Below, in pieces: positions 44,566 to 53,279 of a stretch of 64,000 nt of DNA (positions within the stretch are counted from its first letter, which is position 1; each line of letters starts with the position of its first letter). Source of the stretch: Paenibacillus sp. BIC5C1 (lineage in GTDB: Bacteria > Bacillota > Bacilli > Paenibacillales > Paenibacillaceae). The notes beneath the pieces are model-generated. The model had not been told where the DNA came from and made no database searches. It saw only the letters and a program-made list of their open reading frames with translations. The translations under genes and the position numbers were made by a program. Where the stretch lies: NCBI RefSeq assembly GCF_032399705.1, contig NZ_CP135922.1, positions 2,852,001 to 2,916,000 of the forward strand, given 5' to 3'.

Positions 44566-44591
44566 AATTTTACTTACCGGTAAATATAATT
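44566..44591. promoter_or_regulatory. Candidate operator between TetR and hydrolase genes
   Basis: A perfect core TTACCGGTAA (44574-44583) within a 26-bp imperfect palindrome. TetR-family operators often have this form. Confidence 0.55.
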
Positions 44592-44733
44592 TACTAGAAA
44601 TGAAGCAGCAATTCAATGATAAATACAAAAGCGAGCAGGTGAATGTACTGGAATTTGTCTGTGTAATGGGTCGCTGCTGTGCTTTCCGCTCTGCTATCTT
44701 CATCCAGAATAATAATTGAAAGAGGTTTTAACT

Positions 44734-45504
44734 TTGGCAAAAACAGAGAAAAAAAACAAATGGACCAAAATATTGTTATGGGGAGTTTCCTTCATCGTAA
44801 TTGTAATTATTGGCTTATTGGTATACCTCAATTCGATAACCTATAGTCCTTCCAATCAAGCGGAACTCGCATTTCAGAATGATAATCAGGTCAAAGTAAC
44901 AGAGGTCAAAGACGGTTATAAATTTGAGCCACAAACCGGGAAAGTAATCGAACCGAATATTATTTTTTATCCTGGAGGTCTAGTAGAACCGGAAAGCTAC
45001 TCACCATTTGCCAGAGAACTGGCTCAACGGGGACATCGCGTATATATTGCGGAAATGCCACTGAATTTAGCCATTTTCGGTCAAAATAAAGCGGACTCCT
45101 TTCTTGAAGAACACCCAGACGAACCATTTGTTATTGGGGGACACTCTTTAGGAGGTTCATTTGCAGCGAGATATGCTTCTGAACACAGTGAAAAGCTGCA
45201 GGGTATATTTTTCTTGGCTTCTTATGCGGATGAGGGCGGATCCATAAAAGATACAGATTTATCTGTTTTGCAAATAACAGGTACAGCAGATGGTGTTCTC
45301 AATAAAGAAGCTTGGGAAAGTGCCAAAACCAATCTACCTGCTGACACTTTGTATGTCAGTGTAGAAGGAGGGAACCATGGCCAATTTGGCTCTTATGGGA
45401 AGCAAAAAGGGGACAATGATCCAGCGATTGATGAAGAGCAGCAATTAAAACAGGTCGTTGATGCTGTAGAGGAATGGAGCACAGAACTGAATAATAAACC
45501 TTAA
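44734..45504 (+). CDS. Membrane-anchored alpha/beta hydrolase
   Basis: TTG 44734 lies eight bases after AAAGAGG. The 256-residue protein has an N-terminal membrane anchor (about 11-32) and an extracytoplasmic alpha/beta hydrolase domain. The oxyanion region I-I-F-Y-P-G-G-L-V-E-P, nucleophile elbow G-G-H-S-L-G-G (Ser near 137), acid in T-G-T-A-D-G and His in E-G-G-N-H-G-Q complete a triad. The pattern matches the carboxylesterase-like 'alpha/beta hydrolase_3' group of Gram-positives. The substrate is unknown. It is probably repressed by the divergent TetR protein. Confidence 0.87.
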   Translation: MAKTEKKNKWTKILLWGVSFIVIVIIGLLVYLNSITYSPSNQAELAFQNDNQVKVTEVKDGYKFEPQTGKVIEPNIIFYPGGLVEPESYSPFARELAQRGHRVYIAEMPLNLAIFGQNKADSFLEEHPDEPFVIGGHSLGGSFAARYASEHSEKLQGIFFLASYADEGGSIKDTDLSVLQITGTADGVLNKEAWESAKTNLPADTLYVSVEGGNHGQFGSYGKQKGDNDPAIDEEQQLKQVVDAVEEWSTELNNKP

Positions 45505-45642
45505 ATCTGCTATGAATTGAACGTAACTTTTCCATCAATGTGATTGAGCTGATCCATATGTTTTCGATTTGGATCTGTCATTTACATATGTCTATCATAT
45601 GAGAGTGGAATGAGTACCTTTGTCATCAGATATTTCTACTGT

Positions 45643-46419
45643 TTATTTGGTGCGCTCAAGGTACTGTTCAAGTGTAAGGTTCTGGCTCGTAATTTCCCCC
45701 GCAATATACACGCCAACATAACGCACATGCCATGGCTCATAAGAGTAGCCTGTCAGTTTCTCCTGATCTTTGCCATAACGAATGATAAATCCGTATTTAT
45801 GTGCATTGGCTTTCAGCCATTTGCCTTCCTTGGTGTTTCCAAAGCTTTGTTGCAAATCATATCCCGCTGATGCACTGGAGATATCCATCGCAAGACCTGT
45901 CTGATGCTCGCTTTGGCCTGGACGAGCACTGGTTTTATTGGCAACAGCTTCGCCTTTGATACTCGCATTTCGGTCAAAAATGGATTTTTGGGTGGCATAA
46001 GAGCGGTAACCGGACACGGCTTTGATATCAATGCCGTCTTTTTTCGCTGCTGCGAACAAATTCTCGATTGCTGTGGCAGCTACTTTACGCATTTGCTTTT
46101 TCGGACTGGAGCCAGAGAAGCTAAATGGAATGTTAGGAACAACCAGATCCTGAGGAGCATAGGTCGAAGGCAAGTTTCTTTTTTTATTCACTAGCACAAC
46201 CGTGCTTGATAGATTCGTTACCGTTGCCAGACCGCTACTACTCGTTTTGATTGTGCGTCCAGGCGCATTATCGTGCAGGAATTGAGTGAAGCTGGAGCTG
46301 GCAGCAGATGCGACCGGATTCAGCTCCTTAGTGAAGGGCAGCGTTGTGAATGCTGAGCCTGCTACGACAGAACCTATAAGTATCGTGGATACGATGGATT
46401 TACGTGTAAAAGATTTCAT
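45643..46419 (-). CDS. Secreted D-Ala-D-Ala carboxypeptidase, VanY/M15B type
   Basis: A 258-residue exported protein: signal peptide about 1-40 (basic start, hydrophobic core, ends near V-A-S-A-A-S). The M15B zinc site is intact: S-G-Y-R-S-Y near 133, S-E-H-Q-T-G-L-A-M-D-I (His and Asp ligands near 165-173) and E-P-W-H-V-R-Y near 226. The N-terminal spacer (45-90) has no known domain. It trims the terminal D-Ala from wall stem peptides. Start 46419 is followed upstream by GAGGAGG on the minus strand. Confidence 0.92.
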   Translation of the reverse strand: MKSFTRKSIVSTILIGSVVAGSAFTTLPFTKELNPVASAASSSFTQFLHDNAPGRTIKTSSSGLATVTNLSSTVVLVNKKRNLPSTYAPQDLVVPNIPFSFSGSSPKKQMRKVAATAIENLFAAAKKDGIDIKAVSGYRSYATQKSIFDRNASIKGEAVANKTSARPGQSEHQTGLAMDISSASAGYDLQQSFGNTKEGKWLKANAHKYGFIIRYGKDQEKLTGYSYEPWHVRYVGVYIAGEITSQNLTLEQYLERTK

Positions 46420-46574
46420 GATGTGTGTTCCTCCTCGGGTTATATCAATCTCGTGCTTTGCTATATACCGAGTATACTAGAGGATTATATCCATAGGTTC
46501 TCCAATTGTTTCCGAGTTGTAAACAAAGTTTGCGAGATTCATAGTTTTTAAATGTCTGACGAGAAAAAGAGCAC

Positions 46575-46610
46575 AAAAAAGACTCTGCACCTATTGTGCA
46601 AAGTCTTTTT
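46575..46610. terminator. Terminator downstream of IscA-like gene
   Basis: AAAAAGACTCTGCAC and GTGCAAAGTCTTTTT form a long stem with a five-base loop; A and T tracts allow both directions. Confidence 0.85.
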
Positions 46611-46663
46611 GTATACATAGATAAGCGAATCAAATACTCATTATCTCAGCCACAACTTTTGAA

Positions 46664-47026
46664 TTACAGCTCGCACGAAACAGAATTGCCGAATCTTCCA
46701 GCAGCCACTACGCGGGCATCCCGAACACGGACATTGCTGCTAAGTACACCGGAATCACTGCTTAATTTAAAGGAAGGATAGTTGGGTTCCGTGTCCAGCT
46801 TCATGTGCTGCTCCAGGTTTAACTGCTGTTTCGGATCGACATAAAATGGCACGAGATTGGTTTCAATTTGAACATCCAAAGCTTCGGGTTCATCCACGAT
46901 AAGTATGGCGATAATTCCGTTACAGCCACAACCTTCCATGTCATAGATCACTTTGAAATAACCGGGCTGATCATTCAGGCTTTCAGTTAATCGCGCAGCA
47001 GCCAAATCTGTAATTTGAATATGCAT
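46664..47026 (-). CDS. HesB/IscA-like iron-sulfur biogenesis-family protein
   Basis: ATG 47026 is preferred, since AAAGGAG precedes it; the frame extends upstream without a site. The 120-residue protein has an IscA-like beta fold (M-H-I-Q-I-T-D-L-A-A-A-R-L) and a Cys-rich E-G-C-G-C-N-G-I near 31-37, as in Bacillus YqkB-type members; Cys recurs near the end (V-S-C-E-L). Classic IscA's C-terminal C-G-C is absent, so a scaffold role is uncertain. Confidence 0.82.
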   Translation of the reverse strand: MHIQITDLAAARLTESLNDQPGYFKVIYDMEGCGCNGIIAILIVDEPEALDVQIETNLVPFYVDPKQQLNLEQHMKLDTEPNYPSFKLSSDSGVLSSNVRVRDARVVAAGRFGNSVSCEL

Positions 47027-47133
47027 ATCGCTACACTCCTTTATATGTTGGCATGATTGTAATGGTAAATGGATTAAATCAACTTCTAGTGTCATTATAC
47101 CACTTTGGCAAAAATCAAAGCATTTATTTTCTT

Positions 47134-47145
47134 GACTGATCAGTC
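47134..47145. promoter_or_regulatory. Palindrome before decayed NmrA gene
   Basis: GACTGATCAGTC, a perfect 12-bp palindrome overlapping TTGACT, a -35-like hexamer (47132-47137). It resembles a TetR-type operator; no regulator gene adjoins. Confidence 0.45.
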
Positions 47146-47185
47146 TGGAAAATGAACACTGAGCAAACCGAAGGAGGAAGTGAAA

Positions 47186-47556
47186 ATGTTCAACGATAAA
47201 CCTTTAACACTGATTACAGGAGCGAATGGACAGCCAGGAAGCCGCGTTGCGGCCATGCTTCAGAGGCAACACTTTCGGTGCGTCTGGCAAGAAAAAAAAA
47301 CCAGCTTCTTCTGATTCTGCCGACAATTATGTCTATTTTGATTGGTACGATTCAACCACTTATGGTCCAGCGCTGAAAAATGTGGATCAAGTGTACCTTG
47401 TTGTGCCGGTCATGGACATGCACCCGGAAGACGTAATGATTCCGTTCATCATAGACGGGAGGAAGGAGAGAAGATCAAACGACGGAGACGGTACTTAAAG
47501 TCACAGGGCAAAGCCCACTTTCACTGGAGCAGTTTATTAGGCAGCATATGAAATGA
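47186..47556 (+). pseudogene. NmrA/NAD(P)-binding family gene, decayed remnant
   Basis: Three pieces of one protein lie in three frames. ATG 47186 with AAGGAGGA begins the Rossmann start (L-T-L-I-T-G-A-N-G-Q-P-G-S-R-V-A). After a shift, 47300-47453 encodes Y-F-D-W-Y-D-S-T-T-Y-G, then L-K-N-V-D-Q-V-Y-L-V-V-P-V-M-D-M-H. After a large internal loss, the third frame encodes V-T-G-Q-S-P-L-S-L-E-Q-F and the stop at 47554-47556. Only about 120 of an expected 280 or so codons remain. Intact ancestors are NmrA-like oxidoreductases or redox sensors. No functional product is possible. Confidence 0.8.
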
Positions 47557-47614
47557 GGGAAATCATAGAAGGATTTTATAAAAATATTGGAAGCAAATTC
47601 TGCTGAATAATAAG

Positions 47615-47646
47615 AAGACGGTGCCGGAAGGCCCGTCTTTTTTGCT
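47615..47646 (+). terminator. Terminator before importer operon
   Basis: AAGACGG(T)GCC-GGAA-GGCCCGTCTT with one bulge, followed by TTTTTT. Confidence 0.85.
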
Positions 47647-47789
47647 GATTATTTAACCTTTGGAGGTACCCGTTCATATTCCGATGATTATAGAAACAAC
47701 AATACCCAGTCCAGCACGGTGATTATATGTGGCCGCTTTTGGGGAAATAGATGAGAATGAATGTTTGATAAAAGGAGAGAAGTGAACGG

Positions 47790-48833
47790 ATGATTCAGTT
47801 CGAAAATGTATCCAAGCAATATCCTGATGGAACCCATGCTCTGCGTCAGGTTAATCTCAACATTAATAAGGGAGAGCTGTTCGTCATGATTGGTCCGAGC
47901 GGTTGCGGCAAAACCACCATGCTCAAAATGATCAATCGCCTGATCGAGCGGACAGATGGGACCGTACGAATTAATGAACGGCCTATCGATGAATATAACA
48001 TTCATGAATTGCGCTGGAATATCGGATATGTGCTGCAACAGATTGCGCTGTTCCCACATATGACGATTGCCGAAAATATTGCGGTTGTTCCTGAACTCCG
48101 AAAGTGGAAGTCAGAGCAAATCAAGGAGCGCGTACATACTTTGCTGGACATGGTTGGACTGAAAGGTACCACATACAGTGATCGCAAGCCTGCCGAGCTA
48201 TCTGGTGGACAACAACAGAGAATCGGTGTATTGCGCGCACTCGCTGCCGATCCCGAAATTGTACTGATGGATGAACCGTTCAGTGCACTTGACCCGATTA
48301 GCCGTGAGAAACTACAGGACGATATTCTGGATATTCAGCGTCAGATGAAGAAGACGATTGTGTTTGTTACCCACGATATTCAGGAAGCGATGAAGCTGGG
48401 TGATCGTATCTGCATCATGAAGGATGGGCAAGTGTTACAGGTAGGCACCCCTGAAGAACTTATCCAGCTCCCAGCCAATGAATTTGTACGTGACTTTGTC
48501 GGCAGTTCTGGTCCGGATAGGAGTTCACAGCTTGTATCTGGTGGGGGCGACCCAATGTTTGAATTACAAACGGCCTCCGGCGAACAAGAACGATTGATTT
48601 CAAAATTTGATCTTGAATCGATCATGTCACCGCTCTCACCCGGACATGTACCGAAGTCAGTTAAAACGGCTGTTCCCGTATCGATTACGCTGCCGGATTT
48701 TGTGGAAATCATGGCTTTTCATGATCATTTACTGGTCGAGAAAGACCATCAGATTATTGGTCAGGTTAGTCGAGCCGATCTGATCCAGTACTGGTCCGGG
48801 CAGTTGCAGGAACGAGGTGAAGGGGATGAGTAG
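47790..48833 (+). CDS. OpuC-type ABC transporter ATPase (quaternary amine/thiol-betaine importer)
   Basis: A 347-residue ATPase: Walker [10 protein letters not shown] near 34, signature L-S-G-G-Q-Q-Q near 136, Walker [12 protein letters not shown] near 158. The [10 protein letters not shown] segment is characteristic of the OpuA/ProV/OpuCA family. The C-terminal 100 residues hold a shortened, CBS-like region rather than two full CBS domains. It overlaps the permease gene by eight bases. With the fused permease/binding protein downstream it forms a two-protein importer for glycine betaine, carnitine, choline or, as with EgtUV, ergothioneine. Confidence 0.9.
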   Translation: MIQFENVSKQYPDGTHALRQVNLNINKGELFVMIGPSGCGKTTMLKMINRLIERTDGTVRINERPIDEYNIHELRWNIGYVLQQIALFPHMTIAENIAVVPELRKWKSEQIKERVHTLLDMVGLKGTTYSDRKPAELSGGQQQRIGVLRALAADPEIVLMDEPFSALDPISREKLQDDILDIQRQMKKTIVFVTHDIQEAMKLGDRICIMKDGQVLQVGTPEELIQLPANEFVRDFVGSSGPDRSSQLVSGGGDPMFELQTASGEQERLISKFDLESIMSPLSPGHVPKSVKTAVPVSITLPDFVEIMAFHDHLLVEKDHQIIGQVSRADLIQYWSGQLQERGEGDE

Positions 48834-50340
48834 ATTTACGGAGGTGTTCAGCGAGCGCAAAGGACAGTTATTGTCCGCACTCCTTGAGCATATTCAGATC
48901 TCATTTATCGCATTGTTCTTTGCCGTTCTGATCGCGATTCCGCTGGGCATTTATCTGACACGCAAGCCAAAAGTGGCTGAGCCGATTATTGGGGTTACGG
49001 CCGTACTGCAAACGATCCCGTCTTTGGCTTTGCTCGGACTGCTTATTCCGTTATTTGGCATTGGTACACTTCCTGCAATCATTGCTCTGGTGGTGTATGC
49101 CTTGCTTCCGGTACTCCGCAACACGTATACGGGCATATCGGAAGTCGATCCTTCGATGGTCGAGGCAGCGAATGCGATGGGCATGAACAGTCGGCAGCGT
49201 CTGACCAAAGTGGAGCTGCCACTCGCGATGCCTGTCATTATGGCAGGTATTCGTACCGCAATGGTTCTGATTGTAGGTACAGCAACGCTTGCTGCCCTGA
49301 TTGGTGCAGGAGGTCTGGGTGGACTCATTTTGCTTGGTATTGATCGAAATGATACAGCATTGATTATTCTGGGAGCCATCCCAGCCGCATTACTTGCCAT
49401 TTTGTTTGATGTGCTGTTACGCCAGTTTCAACGTTTATCATTCAAGAAAACGTTGGTCACGCTCGGAACACTCGCTCTGGTGGCCATTCTGGTAGTCACG
49501 ATTCCATGGCTCTCCCGTGGGGGGCAGAAAGATCTAGTTATTGCTGGAAAGTTGGGTGCCGAACCAGAGATTCTCATTAACATGTACAAATTGCTGATTG
49601 AAAAAGATACCGATCTGAAGGTTGAATTGAAACCAGGATTGGGGAAAACCACATTTCTTTTCAATGCACTGAATTCAGGTGATATTGATATTTATCCGGA
49701 ATTTACGGGTACCGCCATATCTGAATTTATGAAGGAAACCGCAGTTAGCACAGATCGAACAGAAGTGTATGAGCAAGCAAGAGACGGGATGTTGAGCCAA
49801 TTCAATATGGTTCTTCTGAACCCGATGGAATACAACAATACGTATACGTTGGCTGTGCCTCAGAAGGTTGCGGATCAGTATAATCTCAAGACTATATCGG
49901 ATCTCAAGTCGGTACAGCAGCAGATCAAGGCAGGATTCACACTGGAATTCTCAGATCGGGAAGACGGATATGTTGGCATTCAGAAGAAGTATGGCATCAA
50001 ATTCCCTGACGTAGCCACAATGGAACCGAAACTGCGTTATGCAGCCGTTCAGCGTGGAGATATCAATTTGCTGGATGCTTACTCCACAGACAGTGAATTG
50101 AGACAGTATAAACTCGTTGTGCTGGAGGATGATCAGGAATTGTTCCCGCCATATCAGGGAGCACCAATGCTCCGCAAAGAAACGGCAGACCAATATCCGC
50201 AGATGGTGGAGGTATTGAATCAACTTGCAGGCCGGATCACGGACGATGAGATGCGTCAAATGAATTACGAAGTGAACGTTAATGGAGCGAGTCCAGAACA
50301 AGTGGCAACGAATTATCTGCAAAAAGCAGGGTTATTATAG
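48826..50340 (+). CDS. Fused OpuC-type permease and substrate-binding protein
   Basis: ATG 48826 is used rather than the overlapping GTG 48817. The 504-residue chain joins a six-helix BPD permease (residues about 1-205, EAA loop [10 protein letters not shown]) to a seventh helix (about 210-228) and a tethered extracellular OpuAC-type binding domain (232-504: [28 protein letters not shown] near 420). This architecture occurs in EgtU and some OpuFB proteins. Whether the pocket fits choline-like ligands or ergothioneine cannot be settled by eye. It is followed by a disulfide-reductase-like gene, which hints at a thiol. Confidence 0.9.
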   Translation: MSRFTEVFSERKGQLLSALLEHIQISFIALFFAVLIAIPLGIYLTRKPKVAEPIIGVTAVLQTIPSLALLGLLIPLFGIGTLPAIIALVVYALLPVLRNTYTGISEVDPSMVEAANAMGMNSRQRLTKVELPLAMPVIMAGIRTAMVLIVGTATLAALIGAGGLGGLILLGIDRNDTALIILGAIPAALLAILFDVLLRQFQRLSFKKTLVTLGTLALVAILVVTIPWLSRGGQKDLVIAGKLGAEPEILINMYKLLIEKDTDLKVELKPGLGKTTFLFNALNSGDIDIYPEFTGTAISEFMKETAVSTDRTEVYEQARDGMLSQFNMVLLNPMEYNNTYTLAVPQKVADQYNLKTISDLKSVQQQIKAGFTLEFSDREDGYVGIQKKYGIKFPDVATMEPKLRYAAVQRGDINLLDAYSTDSELRQYKLVVLEDDQELFPPYQGAPMLRKETADQYPQMVEVLNQLAGRITDDEMRQMNYEVNVNGASPEQVATNYLQKAGLL

Positions 50341-50379
50341 CTTGATATGTATGGTTATACCTGAAGAGGAGGAACTAAC

Positions 50380-51723
50380 ATGACACAACTTTATGATCTG
50401 ATCGTGATTGGAACCGGCAGCGCTGCAAGCTCAGTGATATCCCGCTGCGCCGAAGCTGGATGGAAAATTGCTGTGATTGATGAACGAGAGTTTGGCGGAA
50501 CCTGTGCGTTACGGGGCTGTGATCCCAAAAAAGTACTTGCAGGAGCGGCTGAACTGATCGACTGGAATGAAAGAATGAGGGGCAAAGGAGTGGAAGGTAA
50601 CGTTTCTATTCAGTGGTCGGAACTTATGGCGTTCAAGCGAACATTTACGGAAAGTATTCCGAGAGCAAGCGAGGATAAGTTCAAACAGGCCGGAATGCAT
50701 ACGTTCCATGGAAAGGCTTCTTTCGTTGACGAAGATCATATTCGTGTAGGGGACAAAGTACTACAAGGGAAACATATTCTCATCGCAACGGGTGCGCGTC
50801 CAGCACCACTTCCTATTGATGGTGCAGAGCATCTGAAATACAGCGATGATTTTCTTGATCTGGAACAGCTGCCGGATAAATTGGTTCTGGTGGGTGGAGG
50901 TTACATTGCTTTTGAATTTGCACATATTGCGGCCAGAGCCGGTACTGAAGTTCATATTATTCATCGAGGAGAAGAGCCGCTAAAACAGTTTGATTCGGAA
51001 CTGGTGGACCTGCTGCTGCAAAAATCCAAAGAGGTAGGCATACACGTACATTTGAATGCGGAAGTGAAGGCGATTCGTCAGCAAGGAAACACATATGTGG
51101 TCAGTGGAACCCGCAATGGGGCTGATCATCAATGGCAGTGCGGCCTTGTCGTTCATGGAGCAGGGCGTGTTCCAAATATAGATGGGCTTGAACTCGAGAA
51201 GGGAAATGTCAGCTATACGAAAAAAGGCATCTCCGTTAATGAGTTCTTACAGAGCGAAAGCAATCCAAGAGTCTATGCGGCCGGCGATGTTACCGCAACG
51301 GAAGGACTTCCGTTGACACCGCTCGCAGGCCAGGAATCACGCGCAGTATCTTTGAATCTACTCGAAGGCAATCATAACAAACCTAATTATAAAGTAATGC
51401 CCTCCATAGTATTTACAGTGCCATCCCTGGGTTCTGTAGGCCTTGATGTCGAGCAGGCCAAGAAAGAGGGCTATGAGGTGAAGGTAAATGACATGTCGAA
51501 ATGGTATACTTATAAACGTACAAATGAAAAATTTGCCATGGCCAAAGTTGTAGTCGACAATGCAACAGGGCGTATTCTGGGTGCCCATGTATTGGGTGGC
51601 AAAACAGAAGAACTGATTAACCTGTTCGCCATGGCAATTCAGTTCGATTTGACGACCGATCAGCTAAACACCATGAATTTTGCATATCCTACAGCCGCAT
51701 CGGATATGGGCTCTTTAGTTTAA
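50380..51723 (+). CDS. FAD-dependent pyridine nucleotide-disulfide oxidoreductase
   Basis: A 447-residue class I flavoprotein: FAD motif G-T-G-S-A-A near 10-15, redox pair C-A-L-R-G-C near 42-47 (C-x4-C) in G-G-T-C-A-L-R-G-C-D-P-K-K, NAD(P) motif G-G-G-Y-I-A near 171, and Y-A-A-G-D-V-T near 303. In glutathione reductases the C-terminus has H-P-T with a catalytic His; here it is A-Y-P-T-A-A, a Tyr replacement. It may reduce a low-molecular-weight disulfide (bacillithiol, a thione) or act as another NAD(P)H reductase. It is 39 bp after the importer gene and in the same operon. Confidence 0.9.
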   Translation: MTQLYDLIVIGTGSAASSVISRCAEAGWKIAVIDEREFGGTCALRGCDPKKVLAGAAELIDWNERMRGKGVEGNVSIQWSELMAFKRTFTESIPRASEDKFKQAGMHTFHGKASFVDEDHIRVGDKVLQGKHILIATGARPAPLPIDGAEHLKYSDDFLDLEQLPDKLVLVGGGYIAFEFAHIAARAGTEVHIIHRGEEPLKQFDSELVDLLLQKSKEVGIHVHLNAEVKAIRQQGNTYVVSGTRNGADHQWQCGLVVHGAGRVPNIDGLELEKGNVSYTKKGISVNEFLQSESNPRVYAAGDVTATEGLPLTPLAGQESRAVSLNLLEGNHNKPNYKVMPSIVFTVPSLGSVGLDVEQAKKEGYEVKVNDMSKWYTYKRTNEKFAMAKVVVDNATGRILGAHVLGGKTEELINLFAMAIQFDLTTDQLNTMNFAYPTAASDMGSLV

Positions 51724-51752
51724 TGTGATGGTGTGGAAGGAAGGGATGAATC

Positions 51753-52361
51753 ATGTCAGTTAATTTTCATCAGATTCATGATGCCGAGTGGACAACCGAA
51801 CCGGTTCAAGCGCGAACGGAAGGTGACCGTCTGATTGTGGAGGCACAGGAGGGCAGTGACTTCTGGGAGAAGACCTTCTATGGTTTCTGTCATCAGAATG
51901 GACATGCCATGCTTGCTCCATGGGATGGAACCAAGGCCATTGAAGTATCATTTGATCTGAGCTCATTCACGGAATTATATGATCAGGCGGGATTAATGCT
52001 CTGGCATGGACAGGATCAATGGATCAAGGCGGGGGTAGAAGTAAATGACGGCGTGGCTCATGTAGGAGCGGTCGTAACGGATCGGTTTTCCGATTGGTCG
52101 CTTTCGCCTGTACCGGAATGGGGCGGACGCATTGTTACCATTCGGGCTTCGTACCACGACGAAGCCGTGGTTATTCGTGCCCGCACGGATGAGCATCCTT
52201 GGCGTACTATTCGGGTCGCGAGATTTGCCTATCCGACGAACAAGCAAGCAGGGCCGTTTCTCTGTTCTCCCAAGCGTGCCGGGTTCGAGGTTGCGTTTAC
52301 CAAATGGAAATGGACTGAACCGGATCAGGATCTGCACACAGACCCTCCCATTGCCGATTAA
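51753..52361 (+). CDS. DUF1349-family beta-sandwich protein
   Basis: A 202-residue cytosolic protein with the concanavalin-like fold of the DUF1349 group (F-W-E-K-T-F-Y-G-F, D-Q-A-G-L-M-L-W, W-I-K-A-G-V-E near 90, F-L-C-S-P-K-R-A-G-F near 175). ATG 51753 follows GGAAGGGATG. Related proteins are often listed as regulators of enolase or xylosidase tails; no function is established. It ends the importer/reductase operon. Confidence 0.85.
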   Translation: MSVNFHQIHDAEWTTEPVQARTEGDRLIVEAQEGSDFWEKTFYGFCHQNGHAMLAPWDGTKAIEVSFDLSSFTELYDQAGLMLWHGQDQWIKAGVEVNDGVAHVGAVVTDRFSDWSLSPVPEWGGRIVTIRASYHDEAVVIRARTDEHPWRTIRVARFAYPTNKQAGPFLCSPKRAGFEVAFTKWKWTEPDQDLHTDPPIAD

Positions 52362-52400
52362 GTTTGTTTGGTTGGGACAAGTGACGCAATCGTAACAAAC

Positions 52401-52444
52401 GAAAACAAGCAAATCTTCCTTGATGGAGGACTTGCTTGTTTTCA
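52401..52444. terminator. Bidirectional terminator after importer operon
   Basis: GAAAACAAGCA and TGCTTGTTTTC outer arms with an inner TCCT/AGGA stem. It lies between convergent genes, though the SET gene ends 115 bp further on. Confidence 0.8.
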
Positions 52445-52560
52445 TTTGCATTAGGCAGCGCTATGAGGTTAATTTATCAAGCCTTCAATGAATATGCTGA
52501 GGCTTATTTGAGTTTTGTCCACTTGAAGTTGCACTACTGTTGTCGTTTATCCTCAAGGTC

Positions 52561-53034
52561 TTATTTGCTTGAGTCCGTGTTTTTGGAGTCAGATTTGGTG
52601 CCATCAGCATCCTCTTCACCATCACTTGCTTCGTTCAACTCACGCATTCGTTCTTCGTAATCATCCAGAAACCATAATGGGTCCATGTTATCTTCCTCGC
52701 CATTATAATTGATCAATACTTCTTCGCCGGCTTTGATATCTGTATAAGCATAGAAGTCAAAAGTGTGGTTTTCGAAGTTGATATCATAGGTGGCGTTAGG
52801 CTCGTAGGAATGGTTAATCAAACTGCCATAGCCCAGCAGGATAGCCGTATGATTGGCTCCATACTCGAATACGTAATCTTCGAGAATTGTTTTCTCAACA
52901 TGTTCGTGGTCTTCATTGGGATAAGGGACAACCGGAGCCTGATGGATCAGCTGGCCTTTTGGAATGTCTACGGTCGCAAATACGCCGCGGTTAAATTCGC
53001 CATCACCCAATTTGGATTGTTTCACTTCAATCAT
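52561..53034 (-). CDS. SET-domain protein
   Basis: ATG 53034 is chosen (AGGTG just upstream); GTG at 53043 is an alternative. The 157-residue protein is a minimal SET fold: N-R-G-V-F-A-T near 17-23, the pseudoknot signature L-I-N-H-S-Y-E-P-N-A-T near 75-85, and G-E-E-V-L-I-N-Y-N near 105. In eukaryotes these motifs bind S-adenosylmethionine and the target lysine; the N-H-S and Tyr residues are present here. An acidic, Ser/Asp/Lys-rich tail (about 135-157) follows. The target protein is unknown. Confidence 0.85.
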   Translation of the reverse strand: MIEVKQSKLGDGEFNRGVFATVDIPKGQLIHQAPVVPYPNEDHEHVEKTILEDYVFEYGANHTAILLGYGSLINHSYEPNATYDINFENHTFDFYAYTDIKAGEEVLINYNGEEDNMDPLWFLDDYEERMRELNEASDGEEDADGTKSDSKNTDSSK

Positions 53035-53211
53035 GATTTTCACCTGATGCTCCCCAAGAGAGCTCCATTCTTATAGTAGTAAGTCGTTTAAGGAAAAATT
53101 TTAACTCATCCATACCTATAAGGCAAATGTCATTGATTTCAGATTGAGTGGATCAGGGGTCAAAACGAAGGACATTTCATCGAAAAATGGTGCTAAATTT
53201 ACAATAGGGCG

Positions 53212-53241
53212 TTGAGTTGTGCATGATATAACGCTTATAAT
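53212..53241 (+). promoter_or_regulatory. Promoter of ABC-F gene
   Basis: TTGAGT, an 18-base spacer and a perfect TATAAT (53236-53241), about 38 bp before the start codon. Confidence 0.65.
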
Positions 53242-53279
53242 ATACAAAGAATTAAGTCTATATAGAAAAGGTGTCATGA

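Noticed and set aside
44531..44719. Possible 62-residue protein between TetR and hydrolase genes
   Set aside because: It spans the operator palindrome, has no ribosome site, and appears to be a chance frame.
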